DNA from: Nitratiruptor sp. YY08-10
GTDB lineage: Bacteria; Campylobacterota; Campylobacteria; Campylobacterales; Nitratiruptoraceae
Direction: 5' to 3'
Assembly (NCBI RefSeq): GCF_016629565.1
Contig: NZ_AP023057.1
Coordinates: 806,001-870,000, forward strand
Length of the DNA stretch: 64,000 nt
The position numbers were made by a program, and so were the translations under genes. How positions within the stretch are numbered: position 1 is the first letter of the stretch; each line of letters begins with the position of its first letter. The notes under the pieces were generated by a model. That model did no database searches and was not told the origin of the DNA. It saw nothing but the letters and a program-made list of their open reading frames with translations. Shown here piece by piece: positions 8,262 to 16,397 of the stretch.

Positions 8262-9254
8262 ATGAGATTTGTACTACTTTTTGTACCTGTATTGCTTTTT
8301 GCCCAAGTAAAAGAGATACCTGGAAAATACACCTATTTAGAAGCGTTGCACGCATGCAAAAAACTTGGAAAAGAGTGGAGGATCACCGAGATTTGGGAGC
8401 TTTTTAAACTAAGAGGTCAAGTAAAACGATTTGGAAAAGGCAAGCTCTATTGGAGCGGCAATACCTTGGGTGAGGCAAGAATTGAGAAAAATATCCGTCA
8501 CGAGAGTGAGATATTTGTTCAAAATAGATCGATCCCTGCATTTGCATTCTATCTGCAAGACGGAGACATCACACCGACACCAAAAGAGACAAAAGCCCAT
8601 GTCATCTGTATGGATGAGCAAAAAGTGCATCAATTGGACCGGCATTTTAAAAAGCTTGCCAACGGTATGGTGGCAGACTATAAAAACAAAATCTATTGGG
8701 AACCGTACGATAAAAAACGTGATGCAAAAAAGCTCCGTTACGAAGATGCACAGCGCTACTGCGAGAATCTCCATCTTTTTGGGCGATCTTGGCGCTTGCC
8801 GACGGTGGATGAGCTCTATTCGATAGTCAACTACAATTACGTCAAACCTGCTGTAAATAAAGCGATCTTTGGTCACATGCATCACAAATATTATGTGAGC
8901 GATGATGAATTTAATGATGATGAGGTGTATGTAGTTGGATTTGCCGTGGGCAGTGTAGCCACTGGTCCCATAAATGAACGTTACTACTTTCGTTGTGTCA
9001 GTGATATGGATGAAGTTGCCAAAACCTATGGAATTTTTGATCCCTATTTGGAAATACAAGAGATTATAGAGTCAAAGAAAAAGCAGAAAAGAAAACTGCA
9101 AGAACTTCTTGACATTGTAAAGCGATATGAGCTTGACAGAAAAAGTGCACAATTGATATATCGTTTTTTAAAGAGTATCACCGATAAAGAAGTGCAGCAT
9201 CTCAAACAGAAGGTATTACGCAATATCCGGATCAAATCTCAACTATTCGCTTAA
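8262..9254 (+). CDS. Exported DUF1566-type protein with two tandem domains
   Basis: A 330-residue protein starting at ATG 8262 behind AAAGGGG, with signal peptide MRFVLLFVPVLLFAQ. Two related modules follow: residues about 20-130 (YTYLEALHACKKLGKEWRI ... LYWSGN) and about 140-275 (RYEDAQRYCENLHL ... SWRLPTVDELYSIV ... YYFRCV). The second is a classic DUF1566/Lcl C-terminal-like fold, a C-lectin relative often found in exported proteins; the first looks like a diverged copy. A charged helical tail of about 55 residues ends the protein. Function is unknown. Its 3' end overlaps the convergent hemW-like gene by 12 bases. Confidence 0.8.
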   Translation: MRFVLLFVPVLLFAQVKEIPGKYTYLEALHACKKLGKEWRITEIWELFKLRGQVKRFGKGKLYWSGNTLGEARIEKNIRHESEIFVQNRSIPAFAFYLQDGDITPTPKETKAHVICMDEQKVHQLDRHFKKLANGMVADYKNKIYWEPYDKKRDAKKLRYEDAQRYCENLHLFGRSWRLPTVDELYSIVNYNYVKPAVNKAIFGHMHHKYYVSDDEFNDDEVYVVGFAVGSVATGPINERYYFRCVSDMDEVAKTYGIFDPYLEIQEIIESKKKQKRKLQELLDIVKRYELDRKSAQLIYRFLKSITDKEVQHLKQKVLRNIRIKSQLFA

Positions 9255-10274
9255 AAAAAGAGCTATCTCATCGGCTAGAAAAAAGTTTTTGTTGTAAACT
9301 TTGCCATTTTGTACCTCTATCTTGCCTTCATCTTGAAGTATAGCGACTTTGTGCGAATCAAGAAGTTGCAGATCGACTCCTACAATACTTCGAAGCCCCA
9401 AAAAGATCGCTTCGAAGCGAAGCTCTCTTTCACTTAAAAGTTCTGTTTGATAGATGGTTGGATTTTGGATATATTCGAATAGATCGCTATTTGGATAATA
9501 TCGTGTTTTGTGTGCGAATCCAACAGCACCACATCCTATTCCCAGATATGGTTTGAGTTTCCAATATCCAAGATTGTGCTGCGAACGGTACTCTCCAAAA
9601 TTGGAGACCTCGTACTGTTCGAATGGAATGAGCTCTTTTAGAAAATAACCTTGGTGTTCGTCATCTTTTTTCATCTCCATGTTGTTTTCAAAAGGGGTTC
9701 CTTCTTCCAAAATGAGTGCATAGGCGGAAATGTGGTCAATAGGCAGTTGCTTAGCCTGTGCAACTTCTTTGCGCAGAAGTGTTTCATCATCGAGTATGGT
9801 GTCGTACATAAGATCGATACTGATATGCTCAATCCCGACTTTGAAAGCCGTTTCTACCGCTTTGATGGCATCTTGCGGAGAGTGCGCTCTACCAAGAAGT
9901 TTCAATTTTTCTTCATGAAAGCTTTGTACGCCAAAACTGATACGGGTGGCCCCTAAAGATTTCATTCCTTCCAGCCAGGATTTGGTAGCGCTGTTTGGGT
10001 TGGCTTCTATTGTGATTTCTGTGTTTTTATCAATGAGACTACTTATCGTATCAAAAAGAGCTTCGTACAGTTTTGGTTTGATGGTTGATGGTGTTCCGCC
10101 GCCGATATAGACTGTTTCAAGTTTTTTGACTTCAAAACGGTCAAGGTCAAATTTGAGTTGTCGTAAAAATGCTTCCATATACTCTTTTTTGAGATGATGG
10201 TTGGAAGCAAAGGAGTTGAAAGCGCAATAATGACATTTGCTATCACAAAATGGGATGTGACAATATAGAAGCAA
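9243..10274 (-). CDS. hemW: HemW-like radical SAM protein
   Basis: A 343-residue radical SAM enzyme starting at TTG. The 4Fe-4S cluster motif CDSKCHYC supplies Cys10, Cys14 and Cys17, and the GGGTPS and EANPNS segments are typical of the HemN/HemW group. It is about 100 residues shorter than true coproporphyrinogen dehydrogenase HemN and lacks its N-terminal extension, which favours HemW, a haem chaperone for respiratory enzymes. Family members are often mislabelled coproporphyrinogen III oxidase. Confidence 0.85.
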   Translation of the reverse strand: MLLYCHIPFCDSKCHYCAFNSFASNHHLKKEYMEAFLRQLKFDLDRFEVKKLETVYIGGGTPSTIKPKLYEALFDTISSLIDKNTEITIEANPNSATKSWLEGMKSLGATRISFGVQSFHEEKLKLLGRAHSPQDAIKAVETAFKVGIEHISIDLMYDTILDDETLLRKEVAQAKQLPIDHISAYALILEEGTPFENNMEMKKDDEHQGYFLKELIPFEQYEVSNFGEYRSQHNLGYWKLKPYLGIGCGAVGFAHKTRYYPNSDLFEYIQNPTIYQTELLSERELRFEAIFLGLRSIVGVDLQLLDSHKVAILQDEGKIEVQNGKVYNKNFFLADEIALFLSE

Positions 10275-10362
10275 TTTTATCCTTTTTTAAAACCTTTATG
10301 GGTATTATAGCGATTAAAAAAACGATACCGAAACGGGACTTCTCCTGTGGCATGAGGAAAGA

Positions 10363-10830
10363 ATGGAAAAGAAGAGATATAGGCCAAATGTGGCAGCGAT
10401 TGTATTGAGTAGCAATTATCCCAAAAAAGTGGAGTTTTTTATTGCTGCGAGAAGTGATGTGCCAGATTCGTGGCAGTTTCCTCAAGGTGGTATCGATAAG
10501 GGTGAGAGTCCCAAAGAGGCGTTGTTGCGAGAACTCAAAGAGGAGATTGGGACAGATAAGATAGAAATCATTGCCGAATTTCCAGAATGGGTGAGTTACG
10601 ATTTTCCAAAAAAGATAGCGAAAAAGATGTATCCTTACGATGGGCAGACCCAAAAATATTTTCTAGTCAAACTCAAACCAGAAGCAAAAATCGACCTGGA
10701 TACAAAAGAGCCGGAGTTCAATGATTATAAATTTGTTCCATATAAGGATCTTTTCCATTATGTGACATTCTTCAAAAGGCCGGTCTATAAAAAAGTTTTG
10801 GAGTATTTCAAAAAAGAGGGGTATTTTTGA
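10363..10830 (+). CDS. rppH: RNA pyrophosphohydrolase (Nudix)
   Basis: A 155-residue Nudix hydrolase. The Nudix box is intact from GGIDKGES through REL to EEIG. The family converts 5'-triphosphate RNA ends to monophosphate and starts mRNA decay; related enzymes cleave dinucleoside polyphosphates. RYRPNVAAIV at the start and the WQFPQGG segment are typical of RppH. It leads a six-gene overlapping array whose order up to folP matches Helicobacter. Confidence 0.92.
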   Translation: MEKKRYRPNVAAIVLSSNYPKKVEFFIAARSDVPDSWQFPQGGIDKGESPKEALLRELKEEIGTDKIEIIAEFPEWVSYDFPKKIAKKMYPYDGQTQKYFLVKLKPEAKIDLDTKEPEFNDYKFVPYKDLFHYVTFFKRPVYKKVLEYFKKEGYF

Positions 10831-12035
10831 TGTTGATCGTACAAAAATATGGGGGAACGAGTGTAGGGACGCTAGAACGGATAGAAAATGTGGCCAAAAG
10901 AGTGGCACAAACGAAAGCGGCTGGCAACGATGTGGTAGTTGTAGTCTCAGCAATGAGTGGAGAGACCAATAAACTGATTGAGTTTGCCAAACACTTCAGT
11001 GCTACGCCAAGCAGAAGAGATATGGATCTGCTTTTAAGTAGTGGTGAGCGTGTTACAGCAGCACTCCTTTCAATCGCTCTCAATGAGATGGGCTATCCCA
11101 CCGTTGCTATGACGGGACGGCAAGCCGGTATCGTGACAGACAAATCCCATACCGTAGCGCGTATTGAAAAGATAAATCCTGAGCCGATGCAAAATGCCCT
11201 GAAAGAGGGCAAGATTGTGGTGGTTGCAGGATTTCAGGGAATTACAGAAGATGGAGAAGTGACAACTCTTGGTCGCGGGGGCAGTGATTTGACTGCGGTT
11301 GCCATCGCTGGAGCGCTCCATGCAGATAAGTGTGAAATATATTCTGATGTGGATGGAGTCTATACCACCGATCCGCGTATCGAGCCAAAAGCAAAGAAAC
11401 TGGATAAAATCAGTTATGATGAGATGTTGGAACTTGCAAGTCTTGGAGCAAAAGTACTACAAAATAGAAGCGTAGAACTTGCAAAAAAACTGGGTGTTGT
11501 TATTGAGGCAAAAAGCAGTTTCAACGATAATCCAGGAACAATCATAACAAAGGAAGAGGATATCATGGAAAAACCTTTGGTAAGTGGGATTGCGCTTGAT
11601 AAGAATCAAGCACGAGTAAGTCTGAGGGGCGTCAAGGATAGACCGGGAATCGCAGCAGAGATCTTCAAAGCCTTGGCCAACGAAAACATCAATGTAGACA
11701 TGATCGTACAGACAATCGGCGAAGATGGCAAAACGAACCTTGATTTTACTGTCCCGCAAAATGAGCTAGAGAGAGTGAAAAAGGTGATGGAGCAGTTTAA
11801 AGATGAGTATGAAAAGATTGAATATGATCCCGATGTGGCAAAAGTGAGCATAGTCGGGGTTGGAATGAAGTCTCATAGCGGAGTTGCCAGCAAAGCTTTC
11901 GAGACGATGGCAAAAGAGAATATCAATATCGAGATGATCAGTACCAGCGAGATTAAAATATCGATGATCATCGATGAAAAATATGGAGAGCTTGCGGTCC
12001 GTGCTTTACATGCCGCATACGAACTGGATAAATGA
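10830..12035 (+). CDS. lysC: Aspartokinase
   Basis: A 401-residue aspartate kinase, the first step to lysine/diaminopimelate, threonine and methionine. The N-terminal VQKYGGTSVG nucleotide motif, FQGITEDGEVTTLGRGGSD and the SDVDGVYTTDPR segment define the kinase domain. Two ACT domains occupy about residues 260-401 and bind effector amino acids. ATG 10830 shares its A with the rppH stop (TGATG); a TTG one codon upstream is less likely. The 3' end overlaps hobA by four bases. Confidence 0.96.
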   Translation: MLIVQKYGGTSVGTLERIENVAKRVAQTKAAGNDVVVVVSAMSGETNKLIEFAKHFSATPSRRDMDLLLSSGERVTAALLSIALNEMGYPTVAMTGRQAGIVTDKSHTVARIEKINPEPMQNALKEGKIVVVAGFQGITEDGEVTTLGRGGSDLTAVAIAGALHADKCEIYSDVDGVYTTDPRIEPKAKKLDKISYDEMLELASLGAKVLQNRSVELAKKLGVVIEAKSSFNDNPGTIITKEEDIMEKPLVSGIALDKNQARVSLRGVKDRPGIAAEIFKALANENINVDMIVQTIGEDGKTNLDFTVPQNELERVKKVMEQFKDEYEKIEYDPDVAKVSIVGVGMKSHSGVASKAFETMAKENINIEMISTSEIKISMIIDEKYGELAVRALHAAYELDK

Positions 12036-12589
12036 GCGAACAAACCACCTTTGATCAATGGACTCTGAAAACGATCCGATATGACAAAAGTATGATGAAT
12101 TGGCTGGAGGAACGCCGATATGATTGGCTTCCTCTGGCAATGGATGCTTTAAAAAAGATCATTTCAGGCTATAGTGTTTTGATGCTCACAGATGATGAGC
12201 GCGACTGGTTTTGTGACTACGCTATCACGACATTTAACAAGTCGCTGAAAACTCGGCCTTTTATTCCTATCTACAATCTTAAAAAAACGGCTCCTTATCT
12301 CAAAAATATCCAAACGAATGAGGATATAGAACTTTTCTTTGATATGCTCGATATTTCTTATGCCGGAGAGTATTTTATCTGGTATGTTGGGCGATCCAAT
12401 TATCCTTTGGTCAAGATAGCGAAACGAAAAGATGACAGTTTTTTGTGGATTATGGACGAGGATATGCAGAACAATTTTACCCTCAAATCCTATGATGAAC
12501 TCCTAGACATGAAGTTGCTACAGCTTTTTCGTTTGTTTGAAAAGAGTCTAGATGCCGCGATTTTCGGAGAGTTTACATTAGAGTTATGA
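12032..12589 (+). CDS. hobA: HobA, DnaA-associated replication initiation factor
   Basis: A 185-residue protein between lysC and holB, the position hobA holds in Helicobacter. HobA is a SIS-fold-like tetramer that binds DnaA domain I and helps assemble it on oriC; it is specific to this phylum and a structural counterpart of DiaA. Features such as WLEERRYDWLPLAMDAL near the N-terminus and a Trp/Tyr-rich middle (GEYFIWYVGRSNYPL) fit. Assignment rests on both sequence character and gene order. Confidence 0.88.
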   Translation: MSEQTTFDQWTLKTIRYDKSMMNWLEERRYDWLPLAMDALKKIISGYSVLMLTDDERDWFCDYAITTFNKSLKTRPFIPIYNLKKTAPYLKNIQTNEDIELFFDMLDISYAGEYFIWYVGRSNYPLVKIAKRKDDSFLWIMDEDMQNNFTLKSYDELLDMKLLQLFRLFEKSLDAAIFGEFTLEL

Positions 12590-13191
12590 TTGATGGTCAT
12601 AGTAAAATCATCATTTGTGAAGATTTTGAACCTGTAAAATTGCAGTTTCAAGAAAAGCTTGAGTCCGAAAATCTTGCCATTTTTGAAGAGAACGAGATAA
12701 AACTGGAACTTGCCAAAGAGGCTATCAAAGAGGCATTTATCGCTACAAAAGAGGAAAAATATATTGTACTTCTTGGGAACAGATTCAATATCTATGCCCA
12801 AAACGCTCTTTTAAAGGTTTTGGAAGAGCCACCAAACAATGTCTACTTTATTTTGGTATCCAAAGCGAAATCTACCTTTTTACCCACGATTCTATCCAGA
12901 CTTCCTGTTGTGAAAATCAAAGGAGAAAGTACTGAACCGATAGATTTGGAAACATTCGATCTTGAAATTTTATATGATCTTGTCAAGAGAAAAGATATAA
13001 CAAAAGCAGAGGCAAAAGCACTGATAAAATCGATGCTCAAATTTGCACTCAAAAACGGTTATTCTCTTTCACAGCGGGAAATGGACTATTTTTCAAATGC
13101 TTTGCATCTGATCGAACTCAATACAAATATCTCCAACGTTTTGATAACGGCCGGTTTGATTGTATTAACCCATAAAAAGAGGCGAAGGTGA
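12586..13191 (+). CDS. holB: DNA polymerase III delta-prime subunit, short form
   Basis: A 201-residue protein, about 130 residues shorter than E. coli HolB. It keeps the clamp-loader core NALLKVLEEPPNNVYFILVSKA and the following LPTILSRLPVVKI. It lacks the N-terminal P-loop region, the zinc module and the full C-terminal collar domain. Short delta-prime forms are the rule in this phylum. It overlaps hobA and folP by four bases each, which groups two replication proteins in one unit. Confidence 0.85.
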   Translation: MIDGHSKIIICEDFEPVKLQFQEKLESENLAIFEENEIKLELAKEAIKEAFIATKEEKYIVLLGNRFNIYAQNALLKVLEEPPNNVYFILVSKAKSTFLPTILSRLPVVKIKGESTEPIDLETFDLEILYDLVKRKDITKAEAKALIKSMLKFALKNGYSLSQREMDYFSNALHLIELNTNISNVLITAGLIVLTHKKRRR

Positions 13192-14324
13192 CGATACATA
13201 GACTCAATTCACACATCGATGCTGCCAAATTGATGGAAAAACTGGGGGTGGATAGACCCGGCATCACTATCATGTCCAAAAAGTGCGAAGTGATGCTTTT
13301 TTTGATCAAAGATCTTCATGTGGGTGCTGCCAATATTTTAAAACAGGATGCGTTGAGTATCGGGGCCGATGTAGCGCTTCCAAACGGGACCATTACTTGC
13401 GCATTTAAATCGGTCGATGTTTTATTGATGGGAACAAGAAAACATATAGAGATTTTGAGCCGAAAAGAGCTTGCTCAGCCATATGGTCTGAAATATTTGG
13501 CGAAAGAGTTGCAAAGATATCTGAAAAAAAATCGTTTCGAGACAAAAATTATGGGGATCATCAATGCCAATGATGACAGTTTCTATCCCAAAAGTCGATT
13601 CCAAGGCAAAAAAGCGATCGAAGCGATTGAGAAAATGATCGCAGATGGTGCGGACATTATCGATATAGGAGGCATGAGTACCAGACCCGGCAGCGAAGAG
13701 ATCAGCGAAGAAGAGGAGTTGGCTCGAGTCAAGCCAATCATTGATATTCTCAAAGAAAAATCCTTTGATGTACTTTTCAGTATCGATACCTATAGACCGA
13801 AAGTTGCCGAGTATGCATTGCAAAATGGATTTCATATTCTCAATGACATTACTGGACTGGAAAATGACGAACTTGCACAGATAGCTTCTGCGTATGGTGC
13901 GACAGTTGTCATCATGCATAAAAAAGGGCGTCCCAAAGATATGCAAAACAATCCCTCTTATGAAGATGTAGTTGTAGAGGTAAGCCGTTTTTTCGAAGAG
14001 CGCATCGAAAAGGCGAACCGCTTTGGTATCAAAAATATTATTTTGGATCCGGGTATCGGTTTTGGAAAGAGACTCCAGGACAATATAGAGTTGATTAGAG
14101 ATTTGAGTGAATTTACGAAATTTGGGTATGAGATTTTAGTGGGGGCCAGTAGAAAATCGATGATCGATGCCATCGTTCCATCCAGTGTGCAAAATCGTCT
14201 TCCGGGAACCTTGGCCATCCACCTCAAAGCGCTCCAAAATGGAGCCTCCATCATTCGTTGTCACGATGTCAAAGAGCATCATCAAGCGATCACAGTTTAT
14301 CAAGCATTGGAGCATATAGGGTGA
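13188..14324 (+). CDS. folP: Dihydropteroate synthase
   Basis: A 378-residue enzyme joining p-aminobenzoate to the pterin in folate synthesis. The catalytic TIM barrel begins near residue 120 (MGIINANDDSFYPKSR, where most family members have MGILNVTPDSF) with DIIDIGGMSTRPGSEE, HILNDITGL, VIMHKKGRP, LDPGIGFGK and GASRKS in order. The first 110 residues are an extra domain (HIDAAKLMEKLGVDRPG...) that standard 280-residue FolP proteins lack; Helicobacter and Campylobacter homologues are similarly long. GTG start, overlapping holB. Confidence 0.93.
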   Translation: MTIHRLNSHIDAAKLMEKLGVDRPGITIMSKKCEVMLFLIKDLHVGAANILKQDALSIGADVALPNGTITCAFKSVDVLLMGTRKHIEILSRKELAQPYGLKYLAKELQRYLKKNRFETKIMGIINANDDSFYPKSRFQGKKAIEAIEKMIADGADIIDIGGMSTRPGSEEISEEEELARVKPIIDILKEKSFDVLFSIDTYRPKVAEYALQNGFHILNDITGLENDELAQIASAYGATVVIMHKKGRPKDMQNNPSYEDVVVEVSRFFEERIEKANRFGIKNIILDPGIGFGKRLQDNIELIRDLSEFTKFGYEILVGASRKSMIDAIVPSSVQNRLPGTLAIHLKALQNGASIIRCHDVKEHHQAITVYQALEHIG

Positions 14325-15481
14325 AAACAGTTGTTGTCAATAAAAAGGCTTCCCAATCTTTAATACAGTTTTTTCCATGGGTTTATAGAAGCGATATTGT
14401 TACTCCTTTGGAAAAATTTGGCGTAGAACTTGTTCATGTAGAGAACGAAGAGGGGAAATTTTTGGGAATTGGATATATCAATCCCAAAAGTACTATTGCC
14501 ATTCGAATTCTAAGTTTTACAAATGAATCCATTGATACTGGTTTTTTTACAAGAAGAGTCCAAGAAGCGCAATACAAACGACTCGATATCCCATCGAATG
14601 CATATAGACTCATCCACTCTGAAGCGGATTTGCTCCCGGGACTCATTGTGGACAAGTATGAAGAGTATCTGAGTATTCACTTTGTGACTGCCGGGATTCT
14701 TCTATTTCAAGAGATGATTATAGAAGCTCTGTTTGATGTGCTTACTCCCAAAGGGGCCTATATAACAGCCCCTGAGAGTGCAATGCGAAAAGAGGGAAAA
14801 GAGTCTTTTGAAAAAGTGGTAGGCACGTTGCCAGACAGCATTGTGATAGAGGAGAATGGCGTACGTTTTTTAGTCGATATCCTAAACTCGCAAAAGACGG
14901 GATTTTATCTTGATCAAAGGGCCAATAGAGCGATCGTTGCCAAATTTATGAAACAAAAAGAACGCATGCTTGACTGCTTCAGTAACAGCGGTGGATTTGG
15001 ATTGTATGCAGCATTGAAAAAGGGTGCGGATGTAGAGATTGTGGACATCTCCTCTCACGCTCTTGTTCTAGCAAGATCAAATTTTGAACTGAATGGTGTT
15101 AGTGGAAAATTTGTCGAAGCAAATGTGTTTGACTATTTAAGAGAGCTTCGCAAGAAAAAAGCAAAATTTGATACTATCGTTTTGGATCCGCCATCCTTTG
15201 CAAAAAGCAGACATCAAAAAGCAGGGGCCATGAAAGGATTTAAAGATATCAGTGTGAATGCCATGAAATTATTGGATGATGGTGGTAAACTGGCGCTCTT
15301 TTCCTGCTCGCATTATGTGGATATGGATGATCTTGTGCAAATTGTACTCAAAGCCGCAAAGGACAATCACAAAAGAGTGGAAGTGCTCGCCCATATGTAC
15401 CAAGATATAGATCATCCCTATATTCTGAACAATCCCTTTTCTCTTTATCTCAAAGGTTTGCTCGTTCGGGTGACTTCTTAG
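14321..15481 (+). CDS. PUA-domain 23S rRNA cytosine-C5 methyltransferase (RlmI-like)
   Basis: A 386-residue class I methyltransferase starting at GTG 14321, which overlaps the folP stop. An N-terminal PUA-like domain (residues 1-75, PWVYRSDI...) is followed by a linker domain and the Rossmann core with MLDCFSNSGGFGLYAA (SAM loop), VLDPPSFAKS (catalytic motif) and FSCSHYVD carrying the likely nucleophilic Cys. This layout is that of RlmI, which makes m5C1962. The exact target base is inferred. Confidence 0.88.
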   Translation: MKTVVVNKKASQSLIQFFPWVYRSDIVTPLEKFGVELVHVENEEGKFLGIGYINPKSTIAIRILSFTNESIDTGFFTRRVQEAQYKRLDIPSNAYRLIHSEADLLPGLIVDKYEEYLSIHFVTAGILLFQEMIIEALFDVLTPKGAYITAPESAMRKEGKESFEKVVGTLPDSIVIEENGVRFLVDILNSQKTGFYLDQRANRAIVAKFMKQKERMLDCFSNSGGFGLYAALKKGADVEIVDISSHALVLARSNFELNGVSGKFVEANVFDYLRELRKKKAKFDTIVLDPPSFAKSRHQKAGAMKGFKDISVNAMKLLDDGGKLALFSCSHYVDMDDLVQIVLKAAKDNHKRVEVLAHMYQDIDHPYILNNPFSLYLKGLLVRVTS

Positions 15482-15524
15482 TAATTTTTAGAGCTTTTTA
15501 AACTTTTTTTGTTACTATCGTAGT

Positions 15525-16397
15525 ATGCAATTAAAGAATACTGAATATATAAAATTATTGGTTATCTTTTTGTTTACATTTGCTTATGCAGATATGATTA
15601 TCGATCCGATTCCCCATGAAAAGAGATCTTTGACGCCCAAAGAGATAGTGGGAAAAAAGCTCTTTTTTGATCCCAATCTTTCCGTTACAAAAAAAATTTC
15701 ATGTGCAAGTTGTCATGATCTAAAAAGAGGGGGAACCCTCAATCAAGAAAAAGCTGTTGGAGCTCTTGGAAAAAAGACAGAGTACAATGTCCCCTCCATT
15801 TACAATCTTAAATATCAGTTTGCCTACAGCTGGCAAAAAAAGATCTACTCTTTGCGAGAAATGATCAAGATCGTTTTATATGATGAGAAGAAGATGGGCA
15901 ATACACCGCAATCTTTGCAAACATATATCGAGCAAAACGGCTGGGTGAAAACCGCATTGCGAACACATTTCAAAAAAGCGGACGTTGATGCGTTAGTGGA
16001 AGCTTTGCGAAGCTATATTTTGACACTGACCACTCCCAACTCAAAATTTGATCTCTATCTTGAAGGAAAGATAAAACTGACCCCCAAAGAAGAGGAAGGG
16101 TATCGACTCTTTAAACGTTTTGGATGCATCGCATGCTATAACGGTAAAGCTGTTGGTGGACATATCTACTATAGATATGGCTACTTTTCAAAACAAAAAG
16201 ATAAGATCTTCGTGAAATGTCCAAGCCTTCGTAACGTTGCGCTGACCTATCCCTATTTTCATCATGGAAAAATCAAAAGACTCAAAGATGCGGTTATTTG
16301 GATGGCAAAAGTGCAGCTAGGCAGAGATATTACACCCAAAGAAGCGGAAAAAATAGTCGCATTTTTGAAAACGTTGACGGGAAGATTTGATGATTAA
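15525..16397 (+). CDS. Di-haem cytochrome c peroxidase/MauG-like protein with a broken second haem motif
   Basis: A 290-residue exported protein (hydrophobic leader IKLLVIFLFTFAYA). It follows the CcpA/MauG template: GKKLFFDPNLS, the first haem c site CASCH at residues 60-64, then the C-terminal half with GCIACYNGKAVGG and PSLRNVALTYPYFHHG. The second haem site reads CIACY (residues 201-205): Tyr, codon TAT at 16137-16139, stands where the axial His belongs. The usual WDGR region between haems is also replaced (YSWQKKIYSL). It may carry one normal haem, or a second with unusual ligation, so peroxidase activity is uncertain. It overlaps the EAL-domain gene by eight bases. Confidence 0.85.
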   Translation: MQLKNTEYIKLLVIFLFTFAYADMIIDPIPHEKRSLTPKEIVGKKLFFDPNLSVTKKISCASCHDLKRGGTLNQEKAVGALGKKTEYNVPSIYNLKYQFAYSWQKKIYSLREMIKIVLYDEKKMGNTPQSLQTYIEQNGWVKTALRTHFKKADVDALVEALRSYILTLTTPNSKFDLYLEGKIKLTPKEEEGYRLFKRFGCIACYNGKAVGGHIYYRYGYFSKQKDKIFVKCPSLRNVALTYPYFHHGKIKRLKDAVIWMAKVQLGRDITPKEAEKIVAFLKTLTGRFDD

